Of a stretch of 64,000 nucleotides of DNA, positions 34,454 through 45,178 are shown one piece after another (positions within the stretch are counted from its first letter, which is position 1; each line of letters opens with the position of its first letter). The notes under the pieces are model-generated. The model made no database searches. It had not been told where the DNA came from and worked only from the letters and a program-made list of their open reading frames with translations. Both the position numbers and the translations under genes were made by a program. The stretch comes from Panicum virgatum (lineage: Eukaryota > Streptophyta > Magnoliopsida > Poales > Poaceae), in NCBI RefSeq assembly GCF_016808335.1, contig NC_053153.1, forward strand, positions 19,107,033 to 19,171,032, read 5' to 3'.

Positions 34454-35580
34454 TCATTACTTTGAATATTTTTTCAACCCGTTTCAACTTTTTTGGGGCC
34501 TCTAACTAATAACGGGATTAAAAGCAGGGCAAATGGTGTCTTCGTTTTGCAAAAGTAAGGGTAAAATCACGTAATTGAAAAACTGATGATAAAATACCAA
34601 TTGCCTTCAAAATGTGGGTAACAATGCCAAAACCCCTATATGCTAATGTATGAAGTAACAAAATATGAGTTATGCATTCTGAAAATCCATCGGAAAGCCT
34701 AATGCACACTATCAGACAGATCAAGGTATGCACTGCCACTATATGCGGAGTGGAGTGTAATTAAAGCAATAATGAGCTATGTTCCGGTGATTGAAAGTTA
34801 CTACTTGATGGTACTTTTTTCTCCGATTTGTCCTAACCGTTGATCTGAGACATATATTAATTATTAAATAAAGAAGTAGAAAAATAACTAAAGGATAGTG
34901 AGTCGGGCTGGATTGGGTCATGCAACCAAACATTGACGTCTTGCATTATCTTAACCTTGTCCCTAGGGGCTGGCTCTGAGATACGGGCTAGGCTGGGCAC
35001 GTACATGAACAAATCACGCCTTAGGTAGGTAGTTAGGTGCACCCAGAACACCAAAACTAGATCCACGCCAGCGCGCGGGAGCTATAAACATACGCTGAGC
35101 AGTGACCCTTGGAACAAGAATCAGAAGGAAAGGGACTGTCAGGTAAATGCAATGGACGAAGCGTCGACTACTGAGACTGCTAGGGGGGGGGGGGGGGGGG
35201 GGGGGAACAGGCATGAGATGTAACACATCACCTTATCATTGTTATAATGCAGACCTGTATATGGCCCAATGCAAATGGGCCGACGGTACCAGGGCCCCAA
35301 TTTTTTGGGAGCCCCAAAGCAAAGTCCAAATGGCCAATAACCACACCAGGCCTCCATGATTGGCAAGCAGTAAACATCAAATGATTCAATTATTTATTTG
35401 CAATACTAAACTGCATTTTATATTGTCACTATTCCTACTGACCATGTCAATTTTTCTTTTTATTACGAATGCTTATGCCTTATGGTAACATTACATGGCG
35501 AAATCATTTGAATATATTATGGTCATCTATATTTTCTACATATAAGATCTCCAATTTATATTTTCACACCAGGGCCTTCG
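34454..35580. other. Intergenic with a 23-base G run
   Basis: AT-rich DNA without a recognised gene. An uninterrupted run of 23 guanines is at 35183-35205. Confidence 0.5.
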
Positions 35581-35589
35581 GAACTTATT

Positions 35590-35912
35590 GGCCGTTTGAA
35601 TCTCCTTGACTAAAGTTTTAATCCCATCACATCTGATATTTGGATGAGTATTAAATATAGGTTGACTATAAAACCAATTGCATAAATGGAGACTAATTCA
35701 CAAGATGAATCATTTAAATCTAATCAGTCCATGATTTGCTCATGTTGTGATATAGCAAATATTGCTAATAATATTGCTAATAATGGTTTAATTAGGCGTA
35801 GTAGTTTCATCTCACGAATTAGCTCCGATTTATACAACTAGTTCTATAATTAGCTTATGTTTAATTCACCTAATTGGTACCTTAGATAGGGACCAAAGTT
35901 TAGACGGGAGAT
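35590..35912. mobile_element. MITE of the GTTTAG-type group, boundaries approximate
   Basis: The left end GGCCGTTTGAATCTCC and the right-end stretch ACCAAAGTTTAGACGG resemble diverged inverted ends. The interior includes CACAAGATGAATCATTTAAATCTAATC and inverse blocks related to the family core. No target duplication could be fixed. Confidence 0.5.
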
Positions 35913-36877
35913 CGAGCACCTCCTTAGAGCATGTACAATGGTGTACAGTGTTCGTCTGTTAGTCCATCTACAAGCTAATTAAATCATGCATGGACACATA
36001 AACCATGGTGATCAAATATAAATATATCTTTGTGTGTCATTTTGTTGCTCCATACATGTGTATGATCAAAGTAGAAGGACTATCTTAAAATCATATACAT
36101 GCATTCTTAAGATAATGCAATAAGGACTATGATGTAATCTTTTATTTTATTTATTGTCTTTTTTCCCTGCTAAAGGACCTTCCTATAATTCTATGTATCT
36201 CTTCTAAGGGTTGAACTGAAAAATAGCAAAATATCTTATCACATCCTCTCGATCTCTCTATTCTCTCGCGGTCTCTTCTCTATCTTGCCGGCATCTCGAT
36301 CTCTTGCACTCTCTCCGCTAGACCGCTTCCTCGGCTGGCACACATGCCACCGGCCAGCTCCGCTCGGCAAGCTGCCTCATCATGCGGCGCCCGGCCACCC
36401 GGGGCGCGTCGAAGCCTCCGCTGATGGTGGGGCAGGGTGTTGCCTCCCCCGCTGGCCGGCGCCCGGCCACGCGCAGCACACCGGAGCCTCCGCTGTGGGA
36501 AGGCGGGCGAGCGGTGAGCGCCATGGCTGCCGGAGAGAAGCGCGCGCTCGTTGGAAGATTTGCCATCAACGACTGATTTTGCGCGCGCTCGTGGGGAAAT
36601 TGGAGCTGGGAGTATCGGATCGAAGCTTGCTGTCGCCGAGTCGCATCTTGACGTACAACGCCATACGTGCTGTCCGTAAACACTCGGAGCGCGAGCCGGT
36701 GTCGTCATCTCATGAGACGACGGCACCACCTGGTTCGGTCCTTCATTAGCTTTGGTAATTGTAATTAACCGTATATAGACGAGTCATTAATTAGCGTTGC
36801 ACATGCCCGGACCTACTACAATGATATAGTTCTACGATATGGATAGAACACAGTAACCACCCCGATTATATGCACGC
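35913..36877. other. Intergenic, GC-rich island, no gene recognised
   Basis: AGAGCATGTACAATGG at 35927 resembles a common grass MITE end, but I found no matching right end. At 36340-36590 a GC-rich stretch holds an imperfect direct repeat around GGCGCCCGGCCAC (36391 and 36458). Open frames here show no known motif. Confidence 0.35.
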
Positions 36878-37098
36878 ATAGTTCGCGAAATTTTTTTTGG
36901 TTCCGTTACTATAGCATTTTCGTTTTTATTTGGTAATTAGTGTCCAATTATGAACTAATTAGGCTCAAAAGATTCATTTCATCATTTACAGCTAAACTGT
37001 GCAATTGATTATTTTTTAAACTATATTTAATGCTCCATGCATATGTTCAAAAATTCGATATGACGAGAAATCTTGAAAATTTTTAGGAACTAAACATC
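36878..37098. mobile_element. GTTTAG-type MITE, boundaries approximate
   Basis: AGTTCGCGAAATTTTTTTT at the left and AAAATTTTTAGGAACTAAAC at the right are inverted. The interior ATTAGGCTCAAAAGATTC matches the family core. It lies just downstream of the CYP79 pseudogene. Confidence 0.65.
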
Positions 37099-37247
37099 AA
37101 AGTCTCACATATCATCCAGACAGACAGCCTCCGATGCAGATGAGCCCCAACTTTTCCTCCATGTACTCTCGTCTCACTCCCGCAAACTTAATTAGCAAAA
37201 GGAGGCGCAGCGAGTACGTCCTGCAGCTGCGGGTATGGTATCATCAC

Positions 37248-39134
37248 TCACTTGGCCTCGTCGTACAGGTGCGCCGGCAGCCGCGGCGTCGCCCGCAAGA
37301 CGAGCGGGTCGGCCAGCTCGAGGCTCGCCGGCGCCTCCCGGAGCTCCAGCCGGTCCACGCCCGGCGGCGCGCTCCCAGTGGAACCCCTGCAGCAGCCTCG
37401 CGAGCAGCGTGACGGTGATGAGCGTGCCGAGCGAGAGGCCCGGGTAGCCCCGCCGCCCCGTGCTGAAGGAGATGAAGCGCAGCTCCGGCTCCGCCAGCGA
37501 CACGCCGCCCGGGCCGGCGCCGGCGCCGGCGGGCAGGTGGCGCTCGGGGCGGAACTCGAGCGGGTCCTCCCACACGGCGGGGTTCCGGCCGAGCGCGACG
37601 CGGCTGAGCAGGACGTGGCTGCCCCTGGGGACGGCGAACCCGGCGACGGCCGCGTCCGCCATGGCGACGCGCGGTGGGTTGAAGGGGTGGTACGGGTGCA
37701 GCCGGAACGCCTCCCGGATGCACGCCCGGTGGTAGTCCAGCCCGCGCGCGTCGGCCTCCGCCGCCAGCCGCCCCCGCCCCACGGCCGCGTCCAGCTCCGC
37801 CACCACCCGCGCCATCGCCTCCGGCCGGTTCACCATCTCCGCCAGCGCCCACTCCGCCGCGTTCGACGGGTTGTCCACCGTCGCGATCATGATGTCCTGC
37901 GTCGGTGGCCATGGCAGGATGCCCGGACAGACATAGATGCGTCAGCCATCAAGATTCCTACGTGCGTCTGTTCGTTTTTTGTTCGCTCTCGGCGTGGCGT
38001 TAATTAAGAAGCTCTTGTCATTGTCAGCCTCGGAAAGCTGCTTTTAATTAAGAAGCTAGCTTCCTTGTTTAATTTCTTTTCGGGTAGCGAACGAAAGAGA
38101 GCGTGGTGGTGGCATGAGCATGCAGCGAGCTAGCTTACAATGGTCTGCGCCTTGATCTCCTCCACGGTGAGCAGCGGCCGCCCGGCTGCGTCGTCGAGGG
38201 AGGCCAGGACGTCGAGGAAGTCGGCGGGTTCCCGGCGCTCGCCGGCCTTGCGCAGCCGCCGCCACTCCTCCACCCGCTCCTCCACGACGGGGTCGTGCAG
38301 GCGGCCCAGCGTCCGCATCACGCCCCTCACCACCCGCTCGTGCCCGTCCAGGTCCAGGCCCACCAGCGCCGGGAAGTAGTCGGAGACGCAGAACGCGTCG
38401 AGGTAGCTGAGCGCGGCGAAGAGCGCGTCCACGTGCTCCGCCTCGTCGCGCCCGGGCCCGCTGCCCGCCGGCGCCTCGCCGAAGTGCCGCCGCCCCAGGG
38501 TGAGCCTCCGGATGACGTTGCCGCAGAAGTGCCTGGCGACGTGGCGCACGTCGACGGCGCCGCGGCCGTCCCGGCCGCACAGCGCGCGAACGTACCGGAC
38601 GAGGTGGTCCGCCTCCGCCTCCCGCGCGCTGCGGAGGCGCCGCTCGGTGGCCGGGGCCAGGACCTCGGCGGTGAGCACCCGCCGCATCTTCCTCCACTGG
38701 TCCCCGAACGGGGCGATGCTGGCGCTGCGGTACCCGAGGCTCAAGGACTCGGCGGCGAACGTCGCCGGGCGGTCCGCGAACACGGCGTCGTTCCGGCCGC
38801 GCAGCACCTCGCGGGCCGCCTCCGGGCACGACACGGCGACCACGTGCACGGGGCCCAGGCGCACGCGCACGACGCCGCCGCCGGCGCCCGCCAGCAGGCG
38901 GTGCAGCCACCGGTGGACCGGCCTGTTGGCCAGCATCTGGTGCAGGTTGCCGAGCAGCGGCAACCCCCGCGGCGCCGGCGGCAGCGGCAGCCGGCCGCCC
39001 TTGGAGACCGCCGCCTCGCTTCTCCTTCCCCGGTGGAGCACCGCCGCCGCCAGCACGAGCGCAGCTAACACGGCGGCCGCGCCAGCAGCAAGCGGCGACG
39101 GCATGGCGTCAGCAACGCTCGTCGCTCGATGCAT
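37248..39134 (-). pseudogene. CYP79-type P450 pseudogene: heme Cys to Tyr plus frameshift
   Basis: Exon 1 is 38139-39134 (332 codons, donor GTAAGC); exon 2 is 37248-37896, with the phase-0 intron at the same place as in the P450 at 16401-19073. A hydrophobic anchor (AAVLAALVLAAAVL near residues 19-32), proline hinge LPLPPAPRGLPLLGN, WRKMRR, I-helix TVDNPSNAAEWALAE, ExxR (CIREAFRLHPYH) and FRPERH are all intact, so it is a complete CYP79-like gene. The heme loop reads FSTGRRGYPG: codon 483 is TAC, where all working P450s have a Cys (TGC needs one G-to-A change, plus-strand position 37445). Exon 2 is 649 bp, one base too long; near 37361-37371 the frame shifts, and the conserved end PRLPAHLYDEAK is only readable one frame over. 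Both lesions predict loss of activity. A sequencing error could explain either, but hardly both. Confidence 0.88.
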
Positions 39135-39238
39135 TGGTTACTGCGATGCGGATGCGGCCGGTGTAAATGCGGGAGAATCCAGCGCCCTGCTCTGGAGGTT
39201 TCTTCGAGCACCTTCAATGGCGGAATGGCGGGGGCGTA

Positions 39239-39245
39239 CTTATAC
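39239..39245 (-). promoter_or_regulatory. TATA box of the CYP79 pseudogene
   Basis: TATAAGTACG on the minus strand lies about 105 bases upstream of the ATG at 39134. Confidence 0.55.
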
Positions 39246-39646
39246 CCCGGGGACCGGCCCATGGGGTCCAACTTCACTGACTTGAAGAAGCGAAGGCACA
39301 ACGATGAACAGTGATCTGAGTATGGATGAACAGTGATCCCTACTGTTTTGCACTGTAGCAGGGTACTGTGCAATCAATCCTGCCATCCATCTCAGATCGG
39401 GCGGCCGGAAATACACCGAAAGTCACCGCTACAGTGTTCCCTGACTTGCTTCAGCAAGTCAGGGAATCCCGATTGCGGCCCGTGCACCCAATCCGCGATC
39501 CGGACGGCGGAGGGGGACGGGCGTTTACTCCGGGACAGGTGGTGGCAGTGGCAGCCTGGCAGGGCGGGAGCGACAGTGCGCGCGCGGCCGCCATGGACAG
39601 GTGGTGATCCACATCAGTGACTCCTCACAAGTCACCACCGTACACC

Positions 39647-41175
39647 TAGTGCTGGGAATTGGGCCGGGTCGGGCCGGCACGGCCCAAGCCCATCGTGCTT
39701 CGAGCCAAAAGGGGTCGGGCCTAGACGGCCCAAAAAAATTTCGGGCCGTGCCGTGCCAGCCCAAAGAGTAAAAATAGAGGCCCAGCCCGGCCCTAAAGCA
39801 CGTCGTGCCTTCTTCGGGCCGTGCCGGCCCAAGCACGGCCCACATATTACAAAAATCAACAATAAGACATATGAAGATACTCAGATATCAACGATAAGAA
39901 ACAGCCACAACAGCAAGTATTTGAATATGAAACATACTTAAATATCAGCAATAGTTCATCAATCATTAAGTCAACAGCCACAACAATCCACAATACAGTA
40001 AAACAAAAACACGGTTTTGAGGGAAACTAAAATATATTCCTCGGTCTGCCTCATTAAAAACCTTACACCCCATTACAGGGCCCCCTCTGTAAGGAAAAGA
40101 GTAAAGACGGGCAAAATAAAGTCCAAATGTCCACAGCTTACTAAAATAAAAGAAATTAAACACTACTGCCTAATCAATGCGTGCATCAACGCTAGTAGGA
40201 TTGGCTGCACTAGCCCTAGCCCAAGGATTGGACGCCAGCACAGGAGGTCTCCTCGTAGCTGGCCTTTTCTTCCCCATCTATTCACTCACAGGATCTCAAG
40301 CACTCGGCTCATCTCAGGTCTGAGCAAGAGGCGAGGGCCGAGAGGGGTTTTATAGAACTAACTAGCAAGAGGATGAGCACTGCAGGAGCAAGACGGAGGA
40401 CTTTTGACGGATCAACGGATAGTTGCATTGCATTTAATCAAAGCATCAATGGAGGAAAAAAGAGGGTGGAAATCGAAAGGTCCTTACTGATCTGTGGCCG
40501 CGTCCCGCGTGGGCGGACGGCCGGACGGGCCCTGGTCCCGATCTGGCCGCCTGTGTCGGCCGCTAGCAATGGCCTGTGGTTGCACGCGTCGCCGGGGGCC
40601 GGCACGGCCGGGCTCTCGCATCGCCGGAGCGCAGCCATTCGTCGGGCCGGTCGGGTTGTCGCCCACTCTCCTCAAGTCCGCCCAACGCAGCTATCCCCCG
40701 TGCTCGACAGCGCCGATCTCCGCGCGAGCGACGACGCGACTCCACGGGCCACCGGCAAAGTCAGAGGCTGGGATTGGGGGAGATCGATGGACAGATAGAC
40801 ATGAGATCGACAAGGTTGGCGAGTGGCGGCTAGGGTTCGGCTCCCGAGCAAGACGGAGCGACTGGGCGAGTCTCGCGATGGGGAATGAATGCGGCGGCTA
40901 GGTTTGACGAGTCGGCGTCGGCCACAGGATCTTCAATGCGGCCGCGGGGGCTCTTTGACGGGCCATTTCGTGCCGGGCCGGCCCAAGCACGGCCTGCGCG
41001 TGCGGGCCGTGTCGGGGGCACGACAGGCCGAGATTCAAGGCATGGCCCAGCCCTTTCTTCGGGCCGTGCTAGCCCGGCGCCCCTTATGATTTCGTGCTGG
41101 GCCGTGTTTTGGGCGCCTGTTTTCGGGCCGTGCTCGGGCTGGCCCAGTTGGGCACGGCCCATATTCCCAGCACTA
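39647..41175. mobile_element. Non-autonomous hAT element, 1.5 kb, perfect 8-bp TSD
   Basis: The ends are TAGTGCTGGGAATTGGG and, on the other strand, TAGTGCTGGGAATATGGG. A perfect 8-bp duplication CGTACACC flanks the element (39639-39646 and 41176-41183). The subterminal 200 bp at both ends are crowded with GGGCCGTGC/GCACGGCCC words, the kind of repeated subterminal motif that hAT transposases bind. The interior (39850-40960) has no recognisable transposase; GC-rich open frames at 40370-40900 show no domain. It is probably an internally deleted derivative. Confidence 0.9.
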
Positions 41176-41183
41176 CGTACACC

Positions 41184-41720
41184 CACTGCAATTCAACTCC
41201 AGCTGCGAGGACATCATCACATGTATAAAAGAAAAAAAAGGGGAAAAAATGCTGCCATGAAGCCCATGACCAAGATTTCCTCGCCGCATTCATTCCGGCC
41301 GGGGAGCAAAAGAAGTCCGGCGTCAATGCAAGGCTTGACCGGCCGGCCGGCCGGAAGATTTGATCGACCCGCGCGCGGGAAACTGGAGCTGTGGCCGCAG
41401 GAGCTCGCCGGAATTCAAAGATTTGCAGCGCGACCTGTGATGAATCGCGCGGGGGAGCTTGGAAACGGAGGCTGGTCGTGGGGGTCCGGGGATGGCGGTC
41501 GCGGGAAGCCGGAGGGGGCTGTGCCTGTGACGCGGAGGGTGGAGAATGGCGCGACCGCGCGAGCGCGAGGGGCGAGCCATTGTCAACGACGACCGGGCAC
41601 GCGCCACGTACACGTACGGACGATGGACGCCCTGTCGGCTGAGGGAAATTAAATGAGAGTGAGAGCATGGACCGACCGGTCGGTCCCTCCGGGGCGGGTT
41701 TGATCGAGATCAGCTTACCA
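41184..41720. other. Intergenic, no gene recognised
   Basis: GC-rich at 41330-41640 with open frames on both strands but no known motif. A short GGCCGGCCGGCCGG run is at 41340. Confidence 0.4.
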
Positions 41721-41948
41721 GGCTTGTTTAGTCGCGAAATTTTTTAAATTTTGGTATTATAGTATTTTCGTTGTTATTTGATAATTAATATATAATTATA
41801 AATTAATTAGATTTAAAAGATTCGTCTAGTTGTTTACAGTTACACTGTATAATTAATTAACTTTTTTAACTATATTTAATACTCCATGTATATGTCCAAA
41901 GATTCAATATAATGAGTAATGTAGGAAAAATTTTGAGAACTAAACATG
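41721..41948. mobile_element. GTTTAG-type MITE
   Basis: Ends are GGCTTGTTTAGTCGCG and, on the other strand, CCATGTTTAGTTCTCAAAA. The interior contains AAAAGATTCGTCTAG and ACTCCATGTATATGTCC. No clear target duplication. Confidence 0.7.
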
Positions 41949-42149
41949 GACTCATCCATGATGCACCGAGCAGGAAAAGAGAGGCCTTGCTCGAAGATTC
42001 ATGCATGCATAGTACAGGAACGGGTTAGTTCAGGAGCGAGCTGATAGTTGTCTGTTTGAAACCTCAAGGTGTGGACAAAGTTGATGCTGCTTAATTGGTA
42101 CATGTGCGTGTTATCATCTTTCCTATTTTAGGTAGGTAGTAGTATATAA

Positions 42150-42310
42150 ATACAATTTCTCTGCTTCAAAATCTAGGTTGTTTTGACAAATTTTGATGTA
42201 TAATTTTTGCTATGTATCTAGACATAATATTTACCAAGATGTATAGCAAAACCTATGTATTTAGATTTACCAAAATGACCTACAATTTGGAACGTAGGAA
42301 GTATATTAGT
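42150..42310. mobile_element. Decayed Stowaway-like MITE
   Basis: TGCTTCAAAATCTAGGTTGTTTTG at the left is the inverse of CAAAATGACCTACAATTTGG at the right, with TA-rich flanks. The arms are typical of old Stowaway copies. Exact ends are uncertain. Confidence 0.55.
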
Positions 42311-42835
42311 CACTAATGCAGGATAAGATTAGCACATCTAATGAGAAAATGGAATCTAAATTATGCTATAATAAGCCTACACTCCATCTAGTTATCAATA
42401 AGTGATGCTATCTAGCTGGGTTGTCATCACTATTACAAACAGTTGTGTATATGTGTACTCCAGTGGCGAATCTATAATTTCTAGTTAGGGTGGTCCAATA
42501 GAAAAGTTTTTTAGATATATTAGTGAATAAGTCAACTTAATCTTAAAAAATATAACTTTTCACTTTCAATCTTCTCAATTCAATTATCAACAGTTGTACA
42601 TAAAAAATAATTAGTAGCTATTTTTTGAGTAATAAATAAGGACAGATAATAAAAAATAATTGAGGAAATAAGAGAGCTTGGCCAAATCTTAGGGTGGGCT
42701 GTGGCCCACCCCTAAATCCATCCCTGGTGTATTCAATTTGTCTTGAATGTGCACTAGCCAAATTTGTGCCCTGGTGGAGGGGGTATCCAAGACATACTCG
42801 TTTACGGCTGGAGGGGGTATAGTCGATCGAAAAGG

Positions 42836-43189
42836 AATATGTGTTTAGTTCATTTTGCAAAAATATGTAAAAATATAAATAGGGTATTTGAAGTACTAAA
42901 TGAAGTTTATTTACAAAATTTTTTGCATAGATGGGTTGTAAATCGCGAGACGAATCTAATGATGCTAATTAATCCATATTTAATCAATAATTAGCGGATG
43001 GTACTGTAGCATCACTGTTGCAAACATGGATTAAGTAGGCTCATTAGATTCGTCTCGCAATTTACAGCCCAACCATGCAAAAAGTTTTGTAAATAGACTT
43101 TATTTAGTACTTCAAATTAGCAAGATTCATTTTCACTTTAATGCGTTTACGGCTTTTTTGCGTTTACATATAAAAAACTAAACAGTGCC
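42836..43189. mobile_element. GTTTAG-type MITE
   Basis: TGTGTTTAGTTCATTTTGC at the left and, on the other strand, CACTGTTTAGTTTTTTATA at the right. The interior has two inverse copies of CGCGAGACGAATCTAATGA, and GTACTGTAGCATCACTGTTGC. Ends are given to within a few bases. Confidence 0.72.
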
Positions 43190-43330
43190 TTACGATATGC
43201 ACGTTGAAAATGGAATTGAAGTCATTATAGACCACAGCACGTGGGAAGCCAAACCGAAGATGTAGGTGCACTATGGCGAGGATAAGACAGGGAGAATGCA
43301 GACATCGCATTCATCAGCAGGTGTAATAAT

Positions 43331-43674
43331 GGTCTTGTTTGGTTCGCGCTACAATTATAGCATGCTAGAAATAGTAATAATTTTGATCACTAATTACGAT
43401 GTTAAACAAAGTCAGTTTACAAAATCAACTTCAGAACCCCGTACTAGTAACTCTGAAGAATCTAATGGGGCCTTTGACGGCGCGATTAGAGGATAGTTAC
43501 TATAGCATCACTGTAGCTAATTATCGATTAGTTACCATCATTAGATTCGTCGCGAAAAATTACACCAATCCCTAAAAAAATTTTACAAATAGACTTTATT
43601 TAGTACATCATGCATGCGAGATTCTCTTCTCGAAAAACATGCACGCTAGTTTTGTTGCAAAACCAAACAAGGCC
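43331..43674. mobile_element. GTTTGG-type MITE, AAT target duplication
   Basis: 344 bp. Ends are GGTCTTGTTTGGTT and, on the other strand, GGCCTTGTTTGGTT, flanked by AAT at 43328-43330 and 43675-43677. The interior ACTATAGCATCACTGTAGC places it in the same group as its neighbour 42836-43189. Confidence 0.8.
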
Positions 43675-43677
43675 AAT

Positions 43678-44564
43678 ATACATAATGGAGATCAATAATG
43701 TCCACAAGCTTACTAATGTCCACAAGCTTACGCAATAGTGTCACAAACGTTTGTGCAAAAGTAATGTCGTACTAATATTTTCCATGGCAGGCGATCATGA
43801 CCTTCACAAAAAGAGCTGCCTCATGGCTCACGACTTCCAACAAGGAGGTGATACCTCTCAAACGAGAATGTTGAGGTATGGCGTGGATACCCCATTTTTT
43901 GGAAGATAAGTGTAAAAAAAGTGAGTTTGAGTCACATGAATGAACATGTTGTTTTGTGTCATTAGTTCAACTCTATATGTAGTATAAATAAACCTTTTTA
44001 AGTTGCAAGGATTTCTTGGTAAAGTAGTATGATCCCTTTAAGCATGAGAAGAGATGTGTCGATGGAAGTACCAAGTACGGTAATGACCAGGCTAATTATT
44101 GTCATTGGTATGTTGCATTGTTAGGGTTGGTTGGTTGAATGTGGCCCTAACCTAACTTTATACCTGCTAGTAGATAAATTAGCACCTAATCTGATTTATA
44201 TTCGTCACCATCTTTATAAATCTGACCGCACTTAGATGAGTGATGAAGTTTTTTCTTAGTGAGGAAAAATTCCATATTCTCTCAAATTTGCATGGTATTT
44301 TAATTATTTTATATGTATATCATAGACTATTTATTTTTTGCGAAATATTATAGACTATTTATAATATTTGAGTTATTAGTTGTTTAGCACGAAAATCGAA
44401 ACATGACGAAAGTCTTGAGTAAGCAGTTACTCAAAAGAAAATTCTTGAGTAAGCATCATACAACTTGTGTAGAACTCTTCCGGAACTTGTAGGGGAAAAA
44501 AACTCACGTGAAACACGAACCAAAAGGAGTCCATCCCAAACATTATTGCCCGAACCGTGCTGGC
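43678..44564. other. Intergenic, no gene recognised
   Basis: AT-rich sequence. A CCACAAGCTTAC word is repeated at about 43710 and 43727. Nothing else is supported. Confidence 0.45.
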
Positions 44565-44884
44565 GGTTTTGCTTTCTTTGGCAAAAGAGCTTTTTACCTA
44601 CATGCCATTATAAAAGTTTGTAATGATCTACATATCATTCAAAATTGAGAAAATTTCTCTGTACCATTCATCGAAATTTTTTTTACCTACGTGCCACTGC
44701 TATTAGTTTTTCCGTTAAAATGTAACTGCGATACATCCAACTAGTTGTAAAAAGACTCTTTTATCCTTCCTCTGTTCTATTCTCTTCTCTTCTCTGGTCG
44801 TTCCCCGAGGGCTCTTATTCCCCTCTGTTCTCTATTTCATTCTCAAGTCTAACCCTAGATCGGCACCTCCCTCTCGCGCAGCCG

Positions 44885-45130
44885 CTCGCGCGCGCGCAGG
44901 CCTGAGCGCGGGGAGCGGGCGAGCCAGCGGGGCAGCGCCCAGCGCGCGGGAGCGGGCGAGCCAGCGCGCGGGAGCCAGCGCGCGGGAGCAGCGCGCGCAG
45001 GCGTGAGAGCGGGAGCAGGCGGGCCCAGCGCGCAGCGCGCGGCGCGTGGAGGGCTGGAGCGGTGCGCAGGCGTGGGAGCGGGAGCGGGAGCGGGCGCGGG
45101 CCCAGCGCGCGGAGGTGCTGCGCGGAGCGG
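44885..45130. repeat. CG-rich degenerate tandem repeats in the MULE leader
   Basis: Repeated GCGCGCGGGAGC and GGGAGCGGGCGAGCCAGC words lie just before the transposase start codon. They produce long spurious Pro/Arg/Ala frames on the minus strand. Confidence 0.7.
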
Positions 45131-45178
45131 GGGAGCGGGTGCCGCGGGGGCGTGGTCTGGCTGCGGGATCTGAGCGGG

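Noticed and set aside
36280..36749. Overlapping 120-154-codon frames on both strands
   Set aside because: GC-rich island with imperfect direct repeats; no domain recognised.
38295..39285. Two plus-strand frames of over 250 codons
   Set aside because: Antisense shadows of exon 1 of the CYP79 pseudogene, caused by its very high GC content.
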